From Mixophyes australis (taxonomy: Eukaryota; Chordata; Amphibia; Anura; Limnodynastidae), in contig JAVHZZ010000002.1 of NCBI GenBank assembly GCA_036250195.1, forward strand, positions 63,635,705-63,699,704: a DNA stretch of 64,000 bases, written 5' to 3'. Of the stretch, positions 10,664 through 21,266 are shown one piece after another. Both the position numbers and the translations under genes were made by a program. Positions within the stretch are counted from its first letter, which is position 1, and every line of letters starts with the position of its first letter. The notes below the pieces were generated by a model that was given only the letters and a program-made list of their open reading frames with translations, had not been told where the DNA came from and did not search any database.

Positions 10664-12410
10664 CATTTGTAAAGACAACTTCAAAATACGTGAGCAGGAT
10701 ACTATAACAAACGTAGTAGATACAATGAATAAAAAATATTTCAGTACTACTTGTAGAGTATTTAATACAATTTACAGCCTGACAAAAAGATGTAAACCAT
10801 TTTCAGACATAGAAGATGAGATCGAACTGCAAATGAAAAATGGATTAGATATGGGAATAGGATTGCATTCACGTAAAACTGCTGTGAAAATAGTAGATTT
10901 TATTGCCAAGGAAATTAAAAAAGAAATATTTAGTAAAATTACTGCAAAAGATAAGAAAATATGTTTGATTATTGATGAAGCTTCAACTATATCTTGCAAA
11001 CCAGTTATAATACTGTTCTTAAAAGTTGAGGACTCATTTTCATCTCCAACAATTTTTGTTGAGCTAGTTGAATTGGAAAAACAAGATGCAGAGACAATAT
11101 GTTCTTCAGTTCTGGAAAGCTTACATAAAATTGGGCTTACCAAGAACTACTTACAAAAAAATTTAATCGGATTTTGCTCTGATGGTGCAAGTGTTATGCT
11201 TGGGCGAAAATCTGGAGTGAGCACTAGGATCACAAAAGACTTCCCAAACATAATAATATGGCACTGTTTAAACCATCGCCTCCAACTTGTTTTAGATGAC
11301 TCAATAAAGGAAATAAAGCAAGTAAATCATTTCAAAATATTCCTTGATAAGATATATACTATTTTTCATCAATCCAATAAGAACCAGATTGAACTTACCA
11401 AAATATCCGAACAACTTGGAATTGAAATTATTAAGATTGGTAGAATTTTGGGACCAAGATGGGCTGCCTGTAGTTTAAGGTCAACCCTAGCTGTGTGGCG
11501 CGCTTATCCTGCACTACATCACTATTTTTCTTCAAATGCCAAGTACTTGGGTATGGCTACCCGTCTTAAAAATATATTTTTTTTAACTGATTTGGCATTA
11601 ATGATTGATATTTTAAACGAAATTTCTCTGCTTTCCAATGCACTGCAAGCAAGAAATACAGACATAATAAAGGCTGAAAAGCTTGTGATTCGATCTATTA
11701 AAGCATTTGAAATGGTTGAAAAAGAAAAGGGTCCATACGAAAAAAAGGTTAATGAATTAATTACTTCAGAAAGCTACAAAAAAATCGATTTTGTAGAAAA
11801 TCATCGGTTTGTTGGCCTTCCTCGGAAAACACTCTTACAAGGCATTGTAACGAATTTTAAAAAAAGAATAATGGATTGTGGCCATTTAAAAGCAAGTTGT
11901 AGCCAATTTGATGATAGTAATGCATTACAATTTCTCAAGTTTTTGGAGCCAGATTACTGGAATATTGAAGAAGTAATAGTTCCATGGAAAGCAGCTGAAG
12001 AGCAATTGCATGTATTTAATACATTTTTCAATTACCAAATTGAGATTAATGAGTATCGAGATTTTGTGGAAAATGTGTTAAAAAGCAACGAGAACTATTC
12101 AATTCCTGAAAGTGTTCAAAGAGCTAGAAATATTGTCAGAACAATTGCTGTAAGTTCAGCAGAAGCAGAAAGGGGTTTTTCAAAGATGAACATTATATGT
12201 TCTGAGAAGAGAAGTCGGCTAACTGTTTCCAATATATCAAACATTATGATTATCGGTCTTATCGGCCTACCGCTGAAGGAATGGAATCCTACTCCTACAG
12301 TGCAAAGATGGTTAAGGGTAAATCACACAGCTGATGATGCTCGGATAAAAGCAAAGAAAATTGCAAGTGAGGACGCCAATCAAACGGCAATATGGAAATA
12401 TCTTTACTAA
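10632..12410 (+). pseudogene. hAT transposase, catalytic part
   Basis: 592 residues remain open. They complete the zinc finger and continue into the RNase H-like catalytic fold. Candidate catalytic residues are Asp about 115 (CLIIDEAST), Asp about 184 (FCSDGAS) and Glu in SSAEAERGFSKMN (about 507-519). HCLNHRLQL near 211 and the C-terminal hATC dimerisation region also fit the family. It resembles hAT proteins of the KIAA1586 type annotated in vertebrates, from memory. An internal ATG at 10632 overlaps the first frame, but initiation there would lose the DNA-binding domain. Apart from the one frameshift the catalytic part looks intact. Confidence 0.9.
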
Positions 12411-12586
12411 CTGTTTATGAGGTATTTAATATTTAAAATCTTACGTTACACATAATCTAGTTGTTTTTACCTCTTTTACTGTTCTTATTGCAGTATTTAA
12501 TGCGTGAATTGTTAGACTACCTTTCGGTTTATCTTTTGGTATAGTTAAAATGGTCATTAGGACATAGAACCTGTTGTTAATTTTTT

Positions 12587-12601
12587 TGAATCCCACCACT
12601 G
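12587..12601 (-). repeat. hAT right terminal inverted repeat
   Basis: Exact reverse complement of 7159-7173. It is followed by GGTGGTTG at 12602-12609. Confidence 0.95.
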
Positions 12602-12989
12602 GGTGGTTGGGATATAGAAAGGAGAAGAAAAGGGTATAGGCTTGGGGCGGAAGAAATGTAGGGCACAATTTATACATTTGCCAGATTCATTTAGTACGTA
12701 TTAATAGTAATTACTAATTTAAATATTCTAGACAAACTGGATGCTCCTATAAGTTGCAAGAGTAGGAACTTGATAGAAGATAAAACATAAATTAATATAG
12801 TAATGGTCATTTACAAATGTACAAAAAAAATTCAGGCAATCTCGCAAAAGTAGGTGCATTGTTATAGGAACAATGCCAAAAACCAGGATGTGGATGTGCA
12901 CCATATGCACAAAGTGTTAAAGAGGAGTATTTGCATAAATAGAAATGTATCGTGGGGGCATATTTTTGTATTTTGATAAATAACCTTCA

Positions 12990-13200
12990 TTAAGGCTGGG
13001 TACACACTGGAGCATTTTCATCCAATAATCGGGCAAATCAGCTGACATACGACCGTTCGGTCGGAAGTGGAGTTAGTGTGTATAGTCTCACGATGGTCGG
13101 AAGTCGTTCCAAAGTGTCGATTGATGGCTCATTTGGTTGATCGTACTGTTTAATATATTCTGACCAATCACTTAACGATCATGTAGTGTGTATGCACTCA
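12990..13200 (+). mobile_element. Harbinger-type MITE, right end degraded
   Basis: TTA at 12990-12992 precedes AGGCTGGGTACACACTGG. The next 110 bp match the inverted right end of the Harbinger element at 52090-54218 (shared TCCAATAATCGG, AGCTGACATACGACCG and CACGATGGTCG). It is therefore a non-autonomous relative. The expected closing terminal repeat is not clean. Confidence 0.75.
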
Positions 13201-13640
13201 TGCTCACAATTTCCATAGAGTTTACAGAGTCGGGCTCTTTTCTAACATCGAGCATGACACTAAAGTAAATAGCAGGTACACAGATATGCTAAGTGCAACA
13301 TGAAAAGAAAACCCTCCTCTAGAACCAGCAGAGGAAGGAGGCTCACTTAAGATAAATGGTGAACGACAGTCATAGCTGTGAGCAGCTGACTGTTTTAACA
13401 TTTCTACAGTGATTTGTTCATGGTTTGTGTCTCTACCTTCTACGGTCTCTCCTCATTCCAACCATACTACACTACCAGTAGCTGCACAGAAATTATATAG
13501 AGGCCACTGACTGCTTTATTATTAGCAGATGATACGGTCTTACAATAATCATACACACTTTCCCCACCAGCAGCTACAATTGATATTCTGCTATCTTATG
13601 TTTCAAGTGTTCCCCACATCTCTTGTGCCCCTTACATTGG
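13200..13640. other. No feature recognised
   Basis: Mixed-composition sequence with only short open frames and no terminal repeats seen. Confidence 0.5.
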
Positions 13641-13935
13641 TCATCACGTCATGCCCAACATTCAGTGTGAATGGAGCACAGAAGAAGGAAGAGGGACGTC
13701 GGCGCCGCCGTCATGTGATGTGAGTATTATTTGTTTTTTCTTGTTTGTTTTTAAATAGCCTGCTCCCCCCACCAACGAAGGGGGCGAAGCCACCACCCCA
13801 CCAAAAAAATAAATAAAAAATAAATAATTTTTTTTTTTCCTTAAACTTAAAAGTCGTCAGGGAAGACCTGGGCCGGGCCTCCTCTCAGGTCTGGGCCCGG
13901 GTAATTAGTACCTGGGCCCGGAAGAATAGCAGAAC
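13640..13935 (+). repeat. Repeat copy matching 180-300 (minus)
   Basis: CAGTGTGAATGGAG, AGAGGGACG, CGCCG, GTGAGTAT, then CTCCCCCCACCAACGA appear in the same order as in the reverse complement of 180-300. The block ends in repeated CTGGGCCCGG motifs at 13890-13921. It probably belongs to the same hAT-like family as 61-1713. Confidence 0.6.
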
Positions 13936-14430
13936 ACATTAGGAATGTGAGAAAAGGATTAACCACTCACAGTGTACCAGATCACTTCCTTAATGTACAT
14001 GCGAAAGACCCCACAGGACTGAGATTTATCGGCATAAAAAAAGTGGAAAAATCCTGGAGGGGAGGAAATTATCTAGCGGAAATAGCAAAAGAAGAAACCT
14101 GCTGGATATATAATTTAAATACATTGACCCCAAAAGGTTTGAATTTAGATCTAGATTTAGGCTCCTTTTTACATATGTAAACAATACTTTTTTCTTAAAA
14201 ATATTTTTTGTTTCTTGGTTTATATTTATACTTATTTTTACTCATTTCTGTATATGATTGAATATGACTTTATTAATCATTTACAACTACTTTGTTAGTT
14301 CTTTTACAAAAGGTGAATCAGCTGCTATTAAATGACCTTAATTGGCTGCTAGACCCACATGACCTCAAACCACACCTCTTAATCCAAGAGGGTTTATAAC
14401 GGAACTCTATCAGTGAATATCACTATACTG

Positions 14431-14930
14431 CCTTGAGAAAGCCCGCATGACGGGTGAAACGCGTTGGCTACTAACCTTCATTCTATTTTTACTTTACCCA
14501 CATTGCAAGAACACCAACGAGCTCGTTTGGAACATCTAGAATAATAGACATCATTTACGCATGCGCGAATATTCTAATGAGCGTGACACTTACCCGCCGG
14601 CTGGGAAGATCAGTGAGAGGATTTCCCATACTGGACAGCTATTAGCCAGATGATATTTGCTATCGGATACCAGCAAAGCGCTGGCAATACCATCTTTTAA
14701 CATATTACAGCCAGAGTGTGTGGATATCTCTTTGAGAAGTTCAGTGAGAGAATTTCACATACCAGATAACTATTAGCCAGATGAAAATTACTATCGGATG
14801 CAAGTATAGTACTGGCAAACTGTGCGGGTGAGTGAGATTCCGTTTTATCTTTTCCCTTTTTTGGATTCTTATCTGCATATGTGCGGATCCAGCATAATTA
14901 ATCAAGAACACTATGTGCTGATGTATGACT
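14431..14930 (+). mobile_element. Penelope-like terminal remnant with internal duplication
   Basis: It opens CCTTGAGAAAGCCCG, a loop, then CGGGTGAAACGCGTTGG, a small stem followed by GAAAC as in hammerhead-type motifs of Penelope elements. Downstream, 14606-14690 and 14738-14820 are diverged tandem copies sharing CAGTGAGAG, ATTAGCCAGATGA and CTATCGGAT. The chromovirus interrupts the sequence at 14934. Confidence 0.45.
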
Positions 14931-15061
14931 CTCTGTCACTCACCGGACCGTGAGTGCTTCTTCCCGGACATTTAGGAACCGTGGCCGTCCTCCATCCTGA
15001 GGGTCTGCGCATGCGCAGCCCTTTCCTATACTTCAGTGTATGTCCCTTTAACTCAATTGGC

Positions 15062-15119
15062 AGATCAGGCAACACTCCCTATATTAAGCACCTGTGGTCA
15101 ACACCACGTTGCCTGATCT
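15062..15119 (+). repeat. 12-bp inverted repeat around the TATA box
   Basis: AGATCAGGCAAC at 15062-15073 pairs exactly with 15108-15119. The right arm overlaps the predicted RNA 5' end that would prime reverse transcription. Confidence 0.9.
15080..15087 (+). promoter_or_regulatory. TATA box of chromovirus LTR
   Basis: TATATTAA lies about 30 bp upstream of 15111, where the sequence complementary to the primer site begins. It sits between the arms of a perfect 12-bp inverted repeat (15062-15073 and 15108-15119). Transcription start is inferred. Confidence 0.65.
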
Positions 15120-15279
15120 TGGAGTCTCATTCTCCATGAGTCTCTGAAGGTGTTCCTGTATTCCTCGTGTATTCAGCGCTGCTGATTCCTGTGGTTTCCA
15201 AACCACTTCTATCTCTGTGGTTTCCAAACCACTTCTACTACTGTGGTTCCCATACCACTTCTACCATCAACTATATCAT

Positions 15280-15715
15280 CGTGACTGTTTGCTGATTCCT
15301 ATCCGCTGCCTCCGTGCACTACAGTCTTCTAAACCACTTCAACGCTATTAGATATCATCGTGACTGTTTGCTGATTCCTATCCGCTGCCTCCGTGCACTA
15401 CAGTCTTCTAAACCACTTCAACGCTATTATATATCATTGTGACTGTTTGCTGATTCCTATCCGCTGCCTCCGTGCACTCCAGCCTTTACTTCACATCCAC
15501 TCACCTGTTCATCATCAAGTCTGTGAGCTGATTCCTATCCGCTGCCTCCGTGCACTACAGTCTCCAGCTTGCAACTCGCCTGTGTTCATCATCGTGACTG
15601 TTAGCTGATTCCTATCCGCTGCCTCCGTGCACTACAGTCTCCAGCTTGCAACTCGCCTGTGTTCATCATCGTGACTGTTAGCTGATTCCTATCCGCTGTC
15701 CCTGTGCACTGCAGC
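15280..15715 (+). repeat. Tandem repeats in LTR leader
   Basis: Six imperfect copies, spaced about 75-80 bp, carry CTGATTCCTATCCGCTG and then CCGTGCACTACAGTCT or a variant. Just upstream, 15190-15256 has three small palindromes of the type GTGGTTTCCAAACCAC. The 3' LTR has the same array. Confidence 0.9.
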
Positions 15716-16468
15716 CTCATCTCAGCTCTCCTGTGTTTCCTCGAGACTGCTGCTCTCATTGCCATCCGCTACTCTTCGTGATCAACAGCTCCTGGTCTAC
15801 TCTGCTCTCCCGTGTTCCATCGCTGTTGGTACCTGTTGGTTGCTACTGGTTACCTCCGTGTGCCTGCAGAGTCCTGCTGCTGCTGTCAGCGCTATCGTCC
15901 ATCTACTGCTGATCCGCTCTCCACGCCTTCACGTGTCTCGCTGGTCTCTACCCTCCTGTCAGCATTGGATTCGTATATCATCAACTACTCCTCTGCTGGA
16001 TCATCTCCATTCTCCTGGGTCCTCCATGAGTCCAGTTCCACGTGTTACTGATTCCTGTGGATTCGTGTCCCTGTTGGTCTACTTACCTGTGCGCTGCACC
16101 TACTAGACCGCTGCCTCATCCATCCAGGGACTTCTCATCCAGCCGGCCTCCTGCCGCTCAGGTATCGCTGCACTCCTATCTGACTGCCTGCTTCTGAACC
16201 ACGGTATGCATACTTCTCATTGACTGTGCTGGTGTACTGCATATCTTGCTGGACTGTGTTGGTTCTCCTCTGGAGTCTGCTATCCGCTGAGTCTATTGCA
16301 ATCATTGACTGTGTTATCTTGTGCTGGATTACTTCAAGAGACTTTCTATATTTGCAGACCTGTTCAGTCATTTATATATATTGTGCATATTACTGTGGAT
16401 CGTGTATAAGGTGCCCGTGTATATCCTGTGTTGCAGTCTCTCCCCGTGCACCTCCTCACATATATATT

Positions 16469-16728
16469 CAGTGGTACAACTTGCTGATGACAGACCACTG
16501 ATCCCTGTTTCCTGTATCACCTGTTCCAGTATCCTCTCACATAGCAGTGGTACAACTTGCTACCGCAGACCACTGACTTCCCGGATACCTCCACTTGGAT
16601 TCCATTCCTTCACTCAGACAGCGGTACAACTTGCTATCCGCAGACCGCTGACTCTCATCACCTCCTTGTCTCTGTTGGACATTCCTCCTCACTATAGCAG
16701 TGGTACAACTTGCTATCGCAGACCACTG
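16469..16728 (+). repeat. Four repeated RNA hairpins in LTR leader
   Basis: Stems pair 16469-16475 with 16494-16500, 16545-16551 with 16569-16575, 16619-16625 with 16644-16650, and 16698-16704 with 16722-16728. Three copies use CAGTGGT/ACCACTG. The third uses CAGCGGT/ACCGCTG, a compensatory T-A to C-G change. The loops all begin ACAACTTGCT. The covariation supports selection on RNA structure. Confidence 0.85.
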
Positions 16729-16945
16729 ACTACCTTCACGTGCCCTTGTCCATACAGTTCCTCGTGTATTATTACCTCCATATTACCAGTGCTGCTAGTC
16801 ATAGACTTTCCTGAGCATCTCATCATCTACCATTTCCTGTTCCGTGATCACCCAGCTACCAGAGTACCCTATTACCATCTACATTGCTCTGGTAAGCCTA
16901 CCACCTGGTGATCCCTGGGTAAAGACTCCTAGTGCCCGTGACAGT

Positions 16946-16955
16946 AAGATCAGGC
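16946..16955 (+). promoter_or_regulatory. Self-priming primer binding site
   Basis: AAGATCAGGC begins 2 nt after the 5' LTR and is the exact reverse complement of 15111-15120, at the predicted RNA 5' end. No tRNA-type TGG site is present. Tf1 and sushi elements are known to prime from the 5' end of their own RNA, and this fits. The gag ATG follows 2 nt later. Confidence 0.8.
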
Positions 16956-16956
16956 C

Positions 16957-17889
16957 ATGACAGACCCAGATACGGAACCTACCGCCAAAGAGATGCTGCA
17001 GCATCTGGTCAGCCGTGTGGAGCAACAGGATGCCCGCCAACAGCTGTTACTTCAGTGTTATCAGTCATTAACCTCCCAAGGAACATCTGGACAGACTGTG
17101 ACAGCTACTACGGAGGCTCCTGTGCTTTCCTCCGTTTCCCCAGTGCCATCCCAGGTGTCGACAGCTTCCACGCTTCACCTGCCTACTCCGTCAAAGTACG
17201 ATGGAGACCCCAAAACTTGTAGGGGTTTCCTTAACCAATGTTCAGTCCATTTTGAGCTCCAACCTCAAAATTTTTCTACCCATCGTTCCAGAGTGGCCTA
17301 TCTTATCTCTTTGTTTTCAGGACAAGCCCTGGCTTGGGCCTCCCCTCTGTGGGAAAGAAACGATCCAATATTACAAGATAGTGCCAAATTCATTTCTACA
17401 TTCCGAAGTGTGTTCGATGAACCAGGTCGTGTGACCTCCGCTGCTTCCAGCATCCTCCGTCTGCGACAAGGATCTCATACAGTAGGCCAGTACGTCATTC
17501 AATTTAGGATCTTAGCCTCTGAACTTCAGTGGAACACTGAAGCCCTAGTTGCCGCCTTCTGGCAGGGGCTCTCCGATAAAATTAAAGATGCACTGACTAC
17601 TCAGGAGCTTCCTTTGTCACTTGAAGATTTGATCTCTCTATGCCATCGTGTTGATATGAGATTTCGTGAAAGAGAGGCTGAGAAAACGACTTCTGCTAAA
17701 GCACCTCTTCGTTCTAACCCTCAATTTCGTCCAGTTTCACCCTCTGTGATTCCCATGGAGATAGGACGTTCCAAATTATCTTCTGAGGAGAGAAAACGAA
17801 GAGTAAAGAATAGACTCTGTATCTATTGTGCTGATTCCACTCATATTCTCAGCTCGTGCCCTAAGAGATCGGGAAATGCCAGGCCCTAA
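16957..17889 (+). CDS. gag: Chromovirus Gag
   Basis: 310 residues, starting at ATG 16957 two bases after the primer site. Gag forms the cytoplasmic particle that packages element RNA. The central part (PTPSKYDGDP, then CSVHFELQP and VAYLISLFSGQALAWASPLWE) resembles the sushi/PEG10/RTL Gag core. The C terminus has one CCHC zinc knuckle, CIYCADSTHILSSC (C-x2-C-x4-H-x4-C), for RNA binding. It ends at TAA 17887-17889, just after a slippery heptamer for shifting into pol. The frame is intact, so this protein could still be made. Confidence 0.93.
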   Translation: MTDPDTEPTAKEMLQHLVSRVEQQDARQQLLLQCYQSLTSQGTSGQTVTATTEAPVLSSVSPVPSQVSTASTLHLPTPSKYDGDPKTCRGFLNQCSVHFELQPQNFSTHRSRVAYLISLFSGQALAWASPLWERNDPILQDSAKFISTFRSVFDEPGRVTSAASSILRLRQGSHTVGQYVIQFRILASELQWNTEALVAAFWQGLSDKIKDALTTQELPLSLEDLISLCHRVDMRFREREAEKTTSAKAPLRSNPQFRPVSPSVIPMEIGRSKLSSEERKRRVKNRLCIYCADSTHILSSCPKRSGNARP

Positions 17890-17933
17890 CTAGTTCTGGA
17901 GAGGTGAAGTTAGGGTCCCTGGAGTCCTCTCCA
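17871..17933 (+). promoter_or_regulatory. Programmed -1 frameshift signal (slippery site and pseudoknot)
   Basis: GGGAAAT at 17871-17877 sits in the gag frame as G GGA AAT. After a 6-nt spacer, stem 1 pairs 17884-17890 with 17909-17915 (7 bp). Stem 2 pairs 17897-17904 with 17926-17933 (8 bp), making an H-type pseudoknot. Pol is in the -1 frame, as required. PEG10 and sushi elements use the related GGGAAAC. Confidence 0.85.
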
Positions 17934-20900
17934 TCGTCCATGAAATCTAAAGTCTGCGCCTTTGATGTTACGATTTCCTGTGCTACCAAAACCTTTGAGT
18001 CACAGGCATTGATTGATTCCGGAGCAGCAGGAAATTTTATTTCCAAATCATTAGTAAATCAATGGTCTCTACCAGTGATTACCTTAAAAACACCCATTAC
18101 TGTGACGGCTATAGATGGATCACGTCTCATCAACGGTCTCATCATCCAGAGTACGTCTCCAGTAACCCTTCAGATTGGTGCCCTGCATCATGAAGAAATA
18201 TCGTTTTTAATCCTTCCTGTTACGACAAGTCCGATTGTCTTAGGCCTTCCATGGCTTCAGTGTCACTCTCCCCAGATTGACTGGCGCACCCCTCAAGTCA
18301 CGTCTTGGGGGTCTGAATGTCACCATCGCTGCCTTTCCCAAGTCATTCCTCTCAAAGTACAGCAATCTTCCATCTCATCTACCTCACCGGGACTCCCTCC
18401 TCAATATGCTTCATTTTCTGATGTTTTTGATAAAGCTCAGTCTGAACGTCTTCCTCCTCATCGTTCTTGGGATTGTCCGATCGACCTTCTTCCTGGCAAG
18501 ACTCCTCCCAGGGGCCGGGTCTATCCACTCTCGTTACCTGAAACTCAAGCTACATCTGAGTATATACAGGAGAACCTCCAGCGTGGGTTTATTCGACCTT
18601 CCACCTCGCCCGCTGGAGCTGGGTTCTTCTTCGTCAAAAAGAAGGATGGATCTTAACGCCCTTGCATAGATTTTCGTGGACTCAATGCCATTACTATCAA
18701 GAATCGGTATCCCATTCCGCTGATCACTGAGCTATTCGATCGCATCAAGGGAGCCCGTATCTTTACTAAGTTGGATCTTCGTGGTGTCTACAATTTAATC
18801 AGAATCCGTTCCGGTGACGAATGGAAGACAGCGTTTAACACCAGAGACGGGCATTACGAATATCTGGTAATGCCTTTCGGGCCGTGTAATGCCCCCGCTG
18901 TTTTTCAAGGCTTCATCAATGAGATCTTTCGGGACTTATTATATGTATGTGTCGTCGTCTACCTGGACGACATATTGATTTTTTCACAGGACCTGCCTTC
19001 TCACCACCAACATGTGGCAGAAGTCCTCTCCAGGCTACGGAAAAATTCATTGTTCTGTAAATTAGAAAAATGTTCATTCGAATTACCCCAGATTCCATTC
19101 TTGGGGTATATAGTTTCCGGAGTTGGCCTGAAGATGGATCCAGACAAGGTGAATGCTGTACTACATTGGCCCCAGCCAACTACTCTTCGTGCTATCCAGC
19201 GTTTTTTAGGTTTTGCCAATTACTATAGACGCTTCATTCAAGACTTTTCTTCCATTGCATCTCCTATTGTGGCCCTGACTCGAAAAGGGGCTAATCCTAA
19301 GCAATGGTCACCTGAGGCTCTTCAAGCCTTTCAATCACTAAAAGAGTCCTTCTCTTCGGCTCCAATCCTTCGACAGCCTGATGTGACACTCCCCTTCTTT
19401 CTAGAAGTAGATGCCTCTAATGTGGGCTTAGGAGCTATTCTCTCCCAACGCTCGGAACAGCAAAAATTCCATCCTTGTGCCTTCTATTCTCGGGGTCTCC
19501 TGCCCGCAGAGAAGAATTATACTATCGGGGACAAGGAATTACTGGCTATCAAAGCTGCATTAGAGGAGTGGAGATACTTATTGGAGGGAGCTCCCCATCC
19601 GGTGACGATCTTCACGGATCATAAGAATTTGTCATATCTTCAGGCTGCCCAATGCTTGAACCCTCGTCAAGCAAGATGGTCTCTTTTCTTTTCCCGTTTT
19701 GAATTAATAATAACCTTTAAACCAGCTGTCAAGAACAAAAAAGCGGACGCTTTATCTAGAGCCTTTGTGACGTCCTCTGATATAGAAGAGGTTTCCAACC
19801 ATACCATTCTAGACCCCAAATGTATCTCACTGGCTGCTTCATCCACCAAAACGCTACCATTTGGGAAGACCCTCGTGCCTCCTACTCTAAGGAGGAAAAT
19901 CCTTTCGTGGTTCCATGCCTCTCGTTTTTCTGGACACGCCGGTGAACACAAGACCTTTGAGATTCTCTCTCGAAGTTACTGGTGGCCTTCAATGAGGAGA
20001 GACGTCAAAGAGTTCATTGCTTCCTGTGAACTATGTTCCCAGTTCAAATCCTCCCGCAGAACTCCAGCAGGGTTGCTGCGACCACTACCCATTCCGTCCA
20101 AACCATGGACCCATATTAGTATGTATTTCGTTACTGACTTACCACCTAGTAAGAATCATAACACTGTTTGGGTGGTGGTGGACAGATTTTCGAAGATGGC
20201 TCATTTCATCCCTCTGTCTGGTTTGCCTTCCTCGTCTATCCTGGCTGAACATTTCATTAAAGAGATCTTCCATATCCATGGATGTCCGTCTGAGATTGTG
20301 TCTGATAGAGGAGTACAATTCGTCTCCAGATTCTGGCGAGCCCTTTGTAAAACCTTGGGCATACGATTAGCACTCTCGTCTTCTTGCCATCCGCAGTCTG
20401 ACGGACAAACTGAACGTGTCAATCAAGATCTTGAGACTTTTATAAGAATGTTTTCATCAGCCAATCAAGACAACTGGGTAGAGTTGCTTCCTTGGGCTGA
20501 ATTCGCCCATAACAACATGTACCATGAGTCATCATCCAAAACTCCATTTTTTGTGGTCTACGGTCACCATCCGTCTTTTCCGGAATTTCCTGCCCTCCCG
20601 CCCACCCAAGTTCCTGCGGTGGAGACTGCTTGTCAGACCTTTAAAAATATCTGGTCTCAGGTCAAAACCTGTTTAAAGAAGACATCTATCAAATATAAAT
20701 CTTTCGCAGATAAGAAGAGGCGGGCTATTCCACCACTAAAAATTGGAGATCGTGTCTGGTTATCCACCAAAAATATTCGTTTGAAGGTTCCATCCATGAA
20801 ATTCGCCCCTCGTTTTATTGGTCCATATAGGATCATTCAAGTAATCAATCCAGTATGTGTGAAACTTCTTCTTCCTAAGAATCTTCGGATTTCTAATGCC

Positions 20901-21266
20901 TTCCATGTATCCTTGCTCAAACCTCTTATTATCAACCGTTTCTCAACTCCTCCCTCAGCTCCGCAGCCAGTTCAAGTTCATCAGGAGGAGGATTTCGAGA
21001 TTACTGAGGTACTAGACGCAAAAATTTCGCGAGGAGTTCTCCATTTCCTCGTTCATTGGAAGGGCTTTGGTCCTGAGGAGCGCTCTTGGATCAAAGCTGA
21101 AGATCTTAATGCTCCTGCCCTTTTGAAGAAGTTTTATTCCAAAAATCCGGACAAGCCCGGTTCCAGGCGTTCTGTGCCCACCTTTAAAAGGGGGGGTACT
21201 GTCACTCACCGGACCGTGAGTGCTTCTTCCCGGACATTTAGGAACCGTGGCCGTCCTCCATCCTGA
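17904..21266 (+). pseudogene. pol: Chromovirus Pol with one nonsense codon and an integrase active-site change
   Basis: One frame, -1 to gag, stays open from the overlap with gag to 21266 except for TAA at 18654-18656. That stop sits right after the KKDG motif of reverse transcriptase, where relatives have Leu. Domains in order: aspartic protease (ALIDSGA near 18013; VLGLPWL), reverse transcriptase (YLDD near 18960), RNase H (EVDAS, TDHKN, KADALSR), integrase zinc region, integrase core, GPY/F motif, and a chromodomain (VLHFLVHWKGF) near 21035-21120. In the core, the first catalytic Asp of the usual MDF motif is Tyr (codon 20124-20126). The second Asp (VSDRG) and the Glu (DGQTERVNQ) remain. 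Both changes should prevent autonomous transposition. Confidence 0.92.
21186..21196 (+). promoter_or_regulatory. Polypurine tract of chromovirus
   Basis: AAAAGGGGGGG lies 3 nt before the 3' LTR and would prime plus-strand DNA. Confidence 0.85.

Larger units (their letters stand above)
7159..12601 (+). mobile_element. Full-length hAT transposon
   Basis: The ends are perfect 15-bp inverted repeats: 7159-7173 CAGTGGTGGGATTCA and 12587-12601 its reverse complement. They are flanked by an exact 8-bp target duplication, GGTGGTTG, at 7151-7158 and 12602-12609. Eight-bp duplication and CA...TG termini are diagnostic of hAT. The 5443-bp element has a G-rich minisatellite, a nested palindromic MITE, a Penelope-like fragment, a leader exon, and a transposase gene at 10238-12410 with one frameshift. 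Intact ends and duplication suggest recent or well-preserved insertion. Confidence 0.95.
14934..16943 (+). repeat. Chromovirus 5' LTR
   Basis: 2010 bp, TG...CA ends. It holds a TATA box at 15080-15087, a predicted start near 15111, tandem repeat blocks at about 15280-15715 and four hairpin repeats at 16469-16728. I saw no AATAAA signal. Confidence 0.97.

Noticed and set aside
10600..10670. Programmed frameshift in the hAT transposase
   Set aside because: The needed shift is in the +1 direction, and the A8 run would favour -1 slippage. No stimulatory structure was seen, so simple mutation or sequence error is more likely.
15393..16911. Open frames of 71-196 codons in both LTRs
   Set aside because: They lie in the non-coding LTR leader, are rich in repeats, and do not continue the element's proteins.
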